Positions 1 through 4,803 of a DNA stretch of 11,953 nt are shown here, in pieces. The translations under genes were made by a program, and so were the position numbers. The DNA is taken from positions 1 through 11,953 of the forward strand of contig NBMG01000005.1 of assembly GCA_002084865.1 (NCBI GenBank). The letters run 5' to 3'. The stretch's first letter is position 1. Each line of letters opens with the position of its first letter. The notes under the pieces were generated by a model. It made no database searches. It worked only from the letters and a program-made list of their open reading frames with translations, and was not told where the DNA came from. This DNA is from Candidatus Atribacteria bacterium 4572_76. Its GTDB lineage: Bacteria > Atribacterota > Phoenicimicrobiia > Phoenicimicrobiales > Phoenicimicrobiaceae.

Positions 1-755
1 TCCTGAAAATTCTTCTCCAATTCCTTAAGCAGGGATAACTCTCTTTTAGACAGTTTTTTATTTGCAAAAATTTCAGGCCTTCTAATCAAAGTTCTTAATA
101 GAGACTGTTTTCTTCTCCATTTTTCAATTTCTTTATGATTACCCGAAAGCAATATTTTCGGAACCTTAAGACCTTTAAACTCATCCGGCCTGGTATAATG
201 GGGATAATCAAGATATTCGTTATAAAATGAATCATTTACCATGGATTCTTCTTTCCCTAAAACTCCGGGAATCATTCTTGAAATTGCATCTACCATTAAC
301 ATAGCCGGTAATTCTCCGCCGCTAACTACAAAGTTTCCGATTGACACTTCCTCCGCATCGAGAAGCTTGGGTATCCGTTCATCTATACCCTCATATCGAC
401 CGCAAATGAATAATAATCTATCTTCTTTCGACAAATCTTTAGCCATCCCCTGATTAAAAATCTTCCCCTGAGCAGAAGTGATTATAATTTTTAAAGGTAG
501 TGGAGATTTGTTTTTTCTTATCACCTCTACAGCATCCCAAATTGGCTGAGGTTTCAAAACCATACCAGGTCCCCCTCCATAAGAATAATCGTCTACAGTC
601 TTATGTTTATCCAGGGTAAAATCCCTGAGGTCAATCAGATTTATTTTAATCAATCCTTTTTTCTGAGCTCTATTTAATATGCTTTCGGAAAAAGGTCCTT
701 TAAACATATTGGGGAAAATAGTTAATATATTAATTTCCAAACAATCATTTTTCAT
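1..755 (-). CDS. trmD: tRNA (guanine-N1)-methyltransferase TrmD, 3' end outside window
   Basis: TrmD methylates N1 of G37 next to the anticodon of tRNAs, using S-adenosylmethionine; this prevents +1 frameshifting. The frame is open from an ATG at 755 to the window edge, giving 251 residues with no stop, so only a few C-terminal codons are likely missing. Recognisable family motifs are DDYSYGGGPGMV (residues 55-66), ICGRYEGIDERI (117-128), the trefoil-knot SAM-binding segment SIGNFVVSGGELPAM (138-152) and DYPHYTRP (183-190). The knot segment differs slightly from the common GDYVLTGGE form but keeps the GGE core. The start overlaps the rimM stop in an ATGA arrangement, with only a weak GGA upstream, so translation is probably coupled to rimM. 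Identification is secure; the true 3' end is not visible. Confidence 0.97.
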   Translation of the reverse strand, partial: MKNDCLEINILTIFPNMFKGPFSESILNRAQKKGLIKINLIDLRDFTLDKHKTVDDYSYGGGPGMVLKPQPIWDAVEVIRKNKSPLPLKIIITSAQGKIFNQGMAKDLSKEDRLLFICGRYEGIDERIPKLLDAEEVSIGNFVVSGGELPAMLMVDAISRMIPGVLGKEESMVNDSFYNEYLDYPHYTRPDEFKGLKVPKILLSGNHKEIEKWRRKQSLLRTLIRRPEIFANKKLSKRELSLLKELEKNFQ

Positions 756-1261
756 ATCAATCCATCTACTATGTTTATGGTAATTCGTTTTTTTTCTAAA
801 TTAACATTCTTTACAACTTCTCGAATAGCCGGGATAAACAACTCTTTATTATTTATATCTTTAACTATATATATATCATTACTTCCCGTGTTTATCACGT
901 TTTCTACTTTTCCCAGAAAAAGGTTATCTTCGGTATATACTTCAAGGCCGATTATCTCAAAGATGAAATAAGTGTCTTTGGGTAGTTTCACAGCATCTTT
1001 TCTTTTAACTTCAAGAAAAGATCCTACTATCGTTTTGGCCTCTTCGATATTTTCTATATCTTTTAATTTTAAAATAACCATATTTTTTTGTATTCTTATT
1101 TTTTCTATATTTGTTATTGTTTTTCCTCGGTTATTTTTTAAAAAGACAGTGGCTAATTTTTTAAATCTTTCGGTTGAATCGGTAAGGGGCAAAACGTTAA
1201 CTTCCCCTTTATTACCCTGGGTAGAAACCACTTTACCAATTATAATAAATTCTTGACTCAA
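752..1261 (-). CDS. rimM: 16S rRNA processing / ribosome maturation factor RimM
   Basis: RimM is an assembly factor for the head of the 30S subunit that binds ribosomal protein S19 and assists 16S rRNA processing. The 169 residues match the usual family length. The N-terminal RimM barrel carries IGKVVSTQGNKGEVNV (residues 8-23). The C-terminal PRC-barrel (about 95-169) carries FEIIGLEV (101-108), TGSNDIYIV (125-133) and LFIPAIREVV (141-150). The start is a TTG at 1261, supported by AAAGGA at 1272-1277 with a 10-nt spacer; there is no ATG near the conserved N-terminus. The gene overlaps trmD by 4 nt. Unlike the usual tight rpsP-khpA-rimM arrangement, it is separated from khpA by a 278-nt repeat-rich spacer and may have its own promoter. 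Confidence 0.96.
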   Translation of the reverse strand: MSQEFIIIGKVVSTQGNKGEVNVLPLTDSTERFKKLATVFLKNNRGKTITNIEKIRIQKNMVILKLKDIENIEEAKTIVGSFLEVKRKDAVKLPKDTYFIFEIIGLEVYTEDNLFLGKVENVINTGSNDIYIVKDINNKELFIPAIREVVKNVNLEKKRITINIVDGLI

Positions 1262-1304
1262 TTTATTTTTTTCCTTTAAGTTTATTAGAGAATTTTATTT
1301 TATA

Positions 1305-1335
1305 ATTATAACCCAAAAAGCAAACAAAATGGTAA
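1305..1335 (-). promoter_or_regulatory. Possible sigma-70-type promoter for rimM-trmD
   Basis: Reading the minus strand, a perfect TATAAT lies at 1310-1305, about 44 nt before the rimM TTG. The best -35 candidate is TTACCA at 1335-1330 (4 of 6 matches to TTGACA) with a long 19-nt spacer. The position fits a leader of roughly 35-40 nt. In AT-rich DNA a lone TATAAT is weak evidence, so this is tentative. Confidence 0.3.
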
Positions 1336-1340
1336 GGTAA

Positions 1341-1360
1341 GGGCACGATGCATCGTGCCC
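1341..1360. repeat. 20-bp perfect palindrome, copy 1 (khpA-rimM spacer)
   Basis: GGGCACGATGCATCGTGCCC is a perfect palindrome that can fold into an 8-bp GC-rich stem with a TGCA loop. An identical copy lies at 2148-2167 in the other long spacer. On the minus strand it is followed by a moderately T-rich stretch (1340-1315), so it might stop some transcription before rimM, but there is no clean U-tract. It looks like a dispersed REP-type intergenic element. Confidence 0.85.
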
Positions 1361-1367
1361 GCAAGAG

Positions 1368-1440
1368 AAATTAGGTAACCATTTTATAGAAATTACCTTT
1401 TTCTGTAAACCCTAATTCGTATCTCGCTGAGAATTAGGTA
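1368..1440. repeat. Competing inverted repeats built on CCTAATT/AATTAGG
   Basis: CCTAATTC at 1411-1418 is complementary to GAATTAGG at 1431-1438 (8 bp, 12-nt loop). Its first 7 bases are also complementary to AATTAGG at 1369-1375. The two flanking copies share the direct repeat ATTAGGTA (1370-1377 and 1433-1440). A second small pair, AGGTAA (1373-1378) and TTACCT (1393-1398), lies inside. The two main hairpins are mutually exclusive. Nothing shows that this is functional, and it may be part of the repeat debris in this spacer. Confidence 0.45.
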
Positions 1441-1497
1441 GCTAGTTACTGATTTGCTGGTTAGATAGCTTAATACTGATTTATCAATCAACTAACT

Positions 1498-1539
1498 CTT
1501 TAAACTATCCGCTAAACGCTGTACGCTATACGCTAGTAT
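1498..1539. repeat. Degenerate 7-bp tandem repeat (CTNNNNN x6) ending at the khpA stop
   Basis: Six consecutive 7-mers each begin with CT: CTTTAAA, CTATCCG, CTAAACG, CTGTACG, CTATACG, CTAGTAT. The middle four follow CTNNNCG. The last unit ends one base before the khpA stop codon (1540-1542). Less regular sequence with the same flavour continues to about 1441, including two copies of TACTGATTT at 1447 and 1474. I see no gene or RNA gene in 1262-1539. Confidence 0.75.
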
Positions 1540-1770
1540 TTATTCGACAATTTCGAGAACTACTCGCTTATCATCCTTTTGCGCTGCAGCATTCAATATA
1601 GTTCTTATTGACTTTATATTTCTGCCTTGCCTTCCGATTACTTTACCTATATCACTAGGATCAACTTTTACCTCAAATATTGATGATTTTTCACCAATAA
1701 TTTCATTTATCTCTACCTTATCCGGATTATCTACTATCCCTTTTATAATTAATTCAATAAGTTCTCTCAA
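1540..1770 (-). CDS. khpA: KH-domain RNA-binding protein KhpA (YlqC family)
   Basis: This is a small single-KH-domain protein of 76 residues, the usual size for the family. The GXXG RNA-binding loop is GRQG at residues 46-49 inside IGKVIGRQGRNIKSIR (41-56). The N-terminus ELIELIIKGIVDNPDKVEI is typical of YlqC/KhpA. In Gram-positive bacteria KhpA pairs with KhpB (Jag/EloR) and affects cell division and cell-wall growth through RNA binding; its partner is not in this window. The start is TTG at 1770, preceded by AAGGAG at 1777-1782 with a 6-nt spacer. It lies 24 nt after rpsP, as expected for the rpsP-khpA pair. The family assignment is firm; the cellular role is taken from relatives. Confidence 0.93.
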   Translation of the reverse strand: MRELIELIIKGIVDNPDKVEINEIIGEKSSIFEVKVDPSDIGKVIGRQGRNIKSIRTILNAAAQKDDKRVVLEIVE

Positions 1771-1794
1771 AATAATCTCCTTAGGTCTTATCTA

Positions 1795-2040
1795 TTATTT
1801 CAATATTCCTTCTTTCTTAAATAAATCTTTTACTGTTGCTGAAAGTTGAGCACCCTTTTCGAGCCATTTTAAACTTGCTTCCCGGTCAATCTTGAGAACA
1901 CAGGGATCGAAAAGTGGTTGATAATATCCTAATTGCTCTATAAATTTTGCATTACAAGCTTTCCTCGAATCAATCACCACTACTTTATAAAAAGGTTTTT
2001 TCTTGCCGCCTTCTCTTCTAAGTTTAATTTTCACTGACAT
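1795..2040 (-). CDS. rpsP: 30S ribosomal protein S16
   Basis: S16 binds 16S rRNA early in 30S assembly. The 81-residue product starts MSVKIKLRREGGKKKPFYKV and contains the family stretches FIEQLGYYQPL (residues 33-43), LKWLEKGAQ (57-65) and TVKDLFKK (69-76). I chose the ATG at 2040 because it gives the canonical S16 N-terminus and has a GGAGG at 2049-2053 with an 8-nt spacer. The upstream in-frame ATG at 2055 would add five residues, but it overlaps that Shine-Dalgarno sequence and has none of its own. The gene follows a 405-nt repeat-rich spacer after ffh and may be transcribed from its own promoter there. Confidence 0.97.
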   Translation of the reverse strand: MSVKIKLRREGGKKKPFYKVVVIDSRKACNAKFIEQLGYYQPLFDPCVLKIDREASLKWLEKGAQLSATVKDLFKKEGILK

Positions 2041-2048
2041 TATTTTTG

Positions 2049-2053
2049 CCTCC
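2049..2053 (-). promoter_or_regulatory. Shine-Dalgarno site that fixes the rpsP start
   Basis: GGAGG on the minus strand, 8 nt before the ATG at 2040. It is immediately downstream of the competing ATG (2055), which rules against that longer start. Confidence 0.85.
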
Positions 2054-2072
2054 ATTTTGGTTATTTATATTT

Positions 2073-2101
2073 TTTGTATTTCTGAATTTTTAATCTGTCA
2101 T
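2073..2101 (-). promoter_or_regulatory. Weak sigma-70-type promoter candidate for rpsP-khpA
   Basis: On the minus strand ATGACA (2101-2096, 5 of 6 matches) is followed after 17 nt by TACAAA (2078-2073, 4 of 6 matches). Transcription would begin near 2066 and give a leader of about 25 nt before the rpsP ATG. The -35 is formed partly by the end of the hairpin repeat at 2100-2119. The -10 is poor, so this is a suggestion only. Confidence 0.28.
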
Positions 2102-2119
2102 TCCCGTGGAAACGGGAAT
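2100..2119. repeat. Short GC hairpin (ATTCCCGT-GGAA-ACGGGAAT)
   Basis: An 8-bp perfect stem with a GGAA loop (TTCC on the minus strand), flanked by GTC on one side and CTATC on the other. It resembles a class of dispersed intergenic hairpin repeats of the form GTCATTCCCG...CGGGAATC seen in many bacterial genomes. Neither strand has a proper U-tract after it, so I do not call it a terminator. Confidence 0.65.
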
Positions 2120-2147
2120 CTATCTTTCTTCATTCTTTAACTTTTAT

Positions 2148-2167
2148 GGGCACGATGCATCGTGCCC
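2148..2167. repeat. 20-bp perfect palindrome, copy 2 (ffh-rpsP spacer)
   Basis: Identical to the palindrome at 1341-1360, base for base. The flanks differ between the copies (TTTAT before and CTACAT after here; GGTAA before and GCAAG after there), so the conserved unit is the palindrome itself. Confidence 0.85.
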
Positions 2168-2194
2168 CTACATATTTCGTAAATCGTATATAAT

Positions 2195-2222
2195 ATAGCA
2201 TTTAGCGTATAGTTGATAGCAA
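2195..2222. repeat. Degenerate 7-bp tandem repeat (WTAGNNN x4)
   Basis: Four consecutive 7-mers: ATAGCAT, TTAGCGT, ATAGTTG, ATAGCAA. The TAG core recurs every 7 bases. The segment TAGCGTATAG (2203-2212) is the exact reverse complement of CTATACGCTA at 1526-1535, so this run has the opposite orientation to the repeat next to khpA. Confidence 0.65.
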
Positions 2223-2273
2223 AAACGTTCACTCTCACAGAATTCAAAACTTCATCTACTTTACTATATACTA

Positions 2274-2308
2274 TTCTAAATTCTGGCTTCTGGCTCCTGA
2301 CTTCTATT
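2274..2308. repeat. Degenerate 7-bp tandem repeat (TTCTNNN x5)
   Basis: Five consecutive 7-mers: TTCTAAA, TTCTGGC, TTCTGGC, TCCTGAC, TTCTATT. Two adjacent units are identical and the rest differ by a few bases. CT occurs at every seventh base from 2276 to 2305. Confidence 0.7.
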
Positions 2309-2315
2309 TTTCTTA

Positions 2316-2350
2316 CTATGCACTACGCGCTATATACTCTAGGCTAGTCT
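2316..2350. repeat. Degenerate 7-bp tandem repeat (CTNNNNN x5)
   Basis: Five consecutive 7-mers all starting with CT: CTATGCA, CTACGCG, CTATATA, CTCTAGG, CTAGTCT. The phase is shifted relative to 2274-2308 by a 7-base stretch plus a small offset (2309-2315). Confidence 0.65.
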
Positions 2351-2403
2351 TCTAACCAATTAACCAGCTAAATACTTTTACTCGCTCGACGTAATTCCTT
2401 CTT

Positions 2404-2438
2404 TACTAAATACTATATACTAAATACTAGATACTAGA
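2404..2438. repeat. 7-bp tandem repeat (TACTANA x5) next to the ffh stop
   Basis: Five consecutive units: TACTAAA, TACTATA, TACTAAA, TACTAGA, TACTAGA. Six of the seven positions are invariant, making this the cleanest heptamer array in the window. Exactly seven bases separate its end from the ffh stop codon (2446-2448). Confidence 0.85.
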
Positions 2439-2445
2439 TTCTTAT

Positions 2446-3768
2446 TTAATTAAAAGAAATATTTTTAAATTTTGATCCCTTTTTAAACATTTCTTTTATC
2501 TGATAAAATTGTTTTAATAATCTATTTATATCTGAAAGCTGTGTCCCGCTCCCTCTGGATATCCTTTTCCTCCTGCTTCCGTTAATTATAGAAGGATTTT
2601 CCCTCTCTTCAACAGTCATAGAACTTATAATAGCTTCTACTTTCTTTAGCTCACCCTCTCTATCTCCTAATTTTGTAACATCTATTCTATTTTTGAAATT
2701 ATTCAATCCCGGAACCATATCCATAATCTGATCTACCGAACCAATATTTTTCATCTTTTTCAGCTGTAAATAAAAATCATTTAAATCAAAATTATGTTCC
2801 CTCATCTTTTTGTCTAATTTTTTTATTTCATCCTTATTGTAAGCAGTTTCAACTTTTTCTATAAGTGTTAAGACATCGCCCATGCCCAAAATCCGGGAAG
2901 CCATTCTTTCCGGATGAAAAGGTTCAAAGTTATCAACCTTTTCGCCTATACCTATAAATTTAATAGGTACTCCCAAAACCTTTTTCAAGGATAGAGCCAC
3001 TCCCGCCCGAGTGTCACCATCCAATTTGGTCAGGATAATTCCGTTTACTTTGATTTTATCACAAAATACTTTAGCTGAATTTATCGCATCCTGTCCGGCC
3101 ATGGCATCTACTATTAATATTTTTTCCTGAAGAGGGATATTTTTATCAATCTCCTGTAATTCATCCATTAATTTATCATCTATATGCAATCTTCCGGCAG
3201 TATCAATAATTAACACATCGTGATTTCTTTTAGATGAATAATTTATGGCAGCTTTTACAATATCTACCGCACTTTTGTTTTTCCCTATAGAAAAAACCGG
3301 TAAATCAGATTTTTCACCTAATACCTGCAGTTGTTCGATAGCTGCCGGTCTGTATATATCTGTTGCTACCAAGAGTGGTAAATTCCCTTTTTTTCTAAAG
3401 TGATTAGCCAATTTAACGGCTGTAGTAGTTTTACCGGTTCCCTGCAGTCCCACTAACATTATAATGGTAGGAGGAGCGGGATTCATTCTAATATCCTTTT
3501 GTTTAGAACCCAGGGTGGTAGCTATCTCTCCATTTACAATTTTTATAATTTGTTGAGCAGGTGTTAGGCTTTCGGATATCTTTTCCTGCTGCATTTTATC
3601 ATGTAAACTATTTATGAATTCTTTTACTACTTTGTAATTTACATCTGCTTCTAAAAGAGCTATGCGAATTTCATGAAGACAATTTTTTATGTCATTTTCG
3701 TTTAACTTTCCCTTGTTTTTTAGCTTTTTAAATATTGTCTGAAATTTCTCAGTAAGACTGGCAAACAT
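2446..3768 (-). CDS. ffh: Signal recognition particle GTPase Ffh (SRP54)
   Basis: Ffh binds SRP RNA and the hydrophobic signal sequence of nascent chains and delivers them to FtsY at the membrane. With the ATG at 3768 the protein has 440 residues, normal for the family. The N domain spans about 1-95. The G domain has GLQGTGKT (107-114), DIYRPAA (137-143), DTAGR (189-193) and TKLDGDTRAG (247-256). The C-terminal M domain (about 295-440) carries the SRP-RNA-binding segment RRKRISRGSGTQ (399-410). The start is supported by AGAGGAG at 3780-3786 and by the typical N-terminus MFASLTEKFQTIFKKL. An in-frame TTG at 3864 would add 32 residues, but it overlaps the ftsY stop and coincides with the -35 box of a likely promoter. 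No ylxM precedes it and no SRP RNA gene is visible. Confidence 0.97.
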   Translation of the reverse strand: MFASLTEKFQTIFKKLKNKGKLNENDIKNCLHEIRIALLEADVNYKVVKEFINSLHDKMQQEKISESLTPAQQIIKIVNGEIATTLGSKQKDIRMNPAPPTIIMLVGLQGTGKTTTAVKLANHFRKKGNLPLLVATDIYRPAAIEQLQVLGEKSDLPVFSIGKNKSAVDIVKAAINYSSKRNHDVLIIDTAGRLHIDDKLMDELQEIDKNIPLQEKILIVDAMAGQDAINSAKVFCDKIKVNGIILTKLDGDTRAGVALSLKKVLGVPIKFIGIGEKVDNFEPFHPERMASRILGMGDVLTLIEKVETAYNKDEIKKLDKKMREHNFDLNDFYLQLKKMKNIGSVDQIMDMVPGLNNFKNRIDVTKLGDREGELKKVEAIISSMTVEERENPSIINGSRRKRISRGSGTQLSDINRLLKQFYQIKEMFKKGSKFKNISFN

Positions 3769-3779
3769 AAAAAAAATAA

Positions 3780-3786
3780 CTCCTCT
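3780..3786 (-). promoter_or_regulatory. Shine-Dalgarno site supporting the ffh ATG at 3768
   Basis: AGAGGAG on the minus strand, 11 nt before the ATG. The spacing is a little long, but no comparable site precedes the upstream TTG at 3864. Confidence 0.65.
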
Positions 3787-3835
3787 TATCTTCAGTTTCT
3801 TTAATAATTTCCAATTCCGCCAAAATTCCTTTATA

Positions 3836-3864
3836 AGTATATAGAAAATTACCTTTAGTGTCAA
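3836..3864 (-). promoter_or_regulatory. Near-consensus sigma-70 promoter for ffh
   Basis: On the minus strand TTGACA (3864-3859, perfect -35) is followed by a 17-nt spacer and TATACT (3841-3836, 5 of 6 matches to TATAAT). Transcription would begin near 3829, about 60 nt before the ffh ATG. The -35 box overlaps the last bases of ftsY (its TGA is 3863-3861). The perfect -35, ideal spacing and placement at a gene junction make this the best promoter candidate in the window. Confidence 0.7.
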
Positions 3865-4781
3865 TCAAGAAGAGCTTCCACAAATTCATCAGTTTTAAAA
3901 TCATATAAATTATTTAATTTTTCCCCGCAACTAATTAATTTAACCGGTATACCTAACTCTTTTTTTATGGCAATCACTATTCCCCCTTTGGCTGTTCCAT
4001 CCATTTTAGTAAGGGCAATCCCGGTAACTCCCAAAGATTTGTTGAAAGATTTTGCCTGAGCTATAGCATTTTGTCCCATCGTAGCATCTATGGTTTGCAA
4101 TATCTCCAATGAGTAGTTATCGGTCTCTTTTTGGATTACCCTTTTTATCTTTTCCAATTCATTCATCAAGTTTGTCTTAGTATGAAGTCTGCCTGCAGTA
4201 TCGATAATAACTACATTCTTCCCTCTTGCTCTAGCTGCACTGATTCCATCATATACGACCGAAGCCGGGTCAGCCCCTTCTTTGGCATTTATCATCTCTG
4301 CACCCATTTTATCAGCTAAAATCTTAAGCTGTTGTATTGCTGCCGCTCTAAAGGTATCGGCGGGAACTATTATTATGTCTTTATTTTTATTCTTCAAACG
4401 ATAAGCAATTTTACCCGCTATTGAGGTCTTTCCGGAACCATTCACCCCTACCAGCATTATTATATTTAATCTATCTTCATCAATATTAATTTCAGATGAA
4501 GTTGAATTTAAAATATCGATCAGGATGGCTTTTAATTTTTCTTTGAAAAATGAAAAGCCATTTTCCTTGTATTCTCTAAAATTAACCTGCTGAAATTCAT
4601 TTATTATCTCTACGGTTGCGGAGGTTCCTAAATCAGATAATATTAATAACTCTTCTAATTTTTCTAAAAAATCGGACTTATCTTTAGAATTACTAAATAA
4701 AAGTCCTAATTTATTGGCAAGCTCTATCCGGGTCTTAGATAGCCCTTCTTTAAATTGATAAAATATATTTTTTATATTCAT
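3861..4781 (-). CDS. ftsY: Signal recognition particle receptor FtsY
   Basis: FtsY is the SRP receptor at the inner face of the cytoplasmic membrane; its GTPase pairs with Ffh and both hydrolyse GTP on cargo transfer. The 306 residues form the NG core with only a short N-terminal lead and no long acidic A domain, as in Gram-positive and many thermophilic bacteria. Motifs are GVNGSGKT (112-119), DTFRAAA (142-148), DTAGR (194-198), TKMDG (258-262) and ISCGEK (283-288). The ATG at 4781 has a weak, distant AAGG (4797-4800, 15 nt away), so translation may depend on coupling to smc, whose stop is 22 nt upstream. Confidence 0.97.
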   Translation of the reverse strand: MNIKNIFYQFKEGLSKTRIELANKLGLLFSNSKDKSDFLEKLEELLILSDLGTSATVEIINEFQQVNFREYKENGFSFFKEKLKAILIDILNSTSSEINIDEDRLNIIMLVGVNGSGKTSIAGKIAYRLKNKNKDIIIVPADTFRAAAIQQLKILADKMGAEMINAKEGADPASVVYDGISAARARGKNVVIIDTAGRLHTKTNLMNELEKIKRVIQKETDNYSLEILQTIDATMGQNAIAQAKSFNKSLGVTGIALTKMDGTAKGGIVIAIKKELGIPVKLISCGEKLNNLYDFKTDEFVEALLD

Positions 4782-4803
4782 AGTATTTATTTTTTACCTT
4801 GGT

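Larger units (their letters stand above)
2041..2445. other. 405-nt non-coding, repeat-rich spacer between ffh and rpsP
   Basis: No credible coding frame, tRNA or SRP RNA is visible on either strand. Going up in coordinate, the spacer holds the rpsP ribosome site and a weak promoter candidate, a short GC hairpin (2100-2119), the second copy of the 20-bp palindrome (2148-2167), and then mostly heptamer-periodic, low-complexity sequence from about 2195 to 2438. The stretch 2223-2252 looks unstructured. No terminator with a stem followed by a U-tract is evident after the ffh stop. Confidence 0.8.

Noticed and set aside
241..453. Plus-strand 70-residue open frame
   Set aside because: It lies antisense within trmD, whose protein is clearly conserved; composition is that of a shadow frame and no ribosome site precedes it.
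2041..2055. Longer rpsP start at the ATG at 2055
   Set aside because: That ATG overlaps the Shine-Dalgarno of the downstream ATG; MSVKIKLRR is the canonical S16 start.
2100..2167. Rho-independent terminator after ffh
   Set aside because: Both hairpins here lack a following U-tract on the minus strand and lie about 280-350 nt from the ffh stop.
1341..2438. CRISPR array
   Set aside because: The palindrome occurs only twice, about 800 bp apart with genes between, and the heptamers have no spacers; neither has CRISPR architecture.
2041..2445. SRP RNA (ffs) or tRNA in the spacer next to ffh
   Set aside because: No GGAA/GNRA-capped SRP helix of the right layout, no cloverleaf and no CCA end; the sequence is dominated by short repeats.
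3769..3864. Longer ffh start at the TTG at 3864 (32 extra residues)
   Set aside because: It has no ribosome site, does not resemble any Ffh N-terminus, and coincides with the -35 box of a likely promoter.
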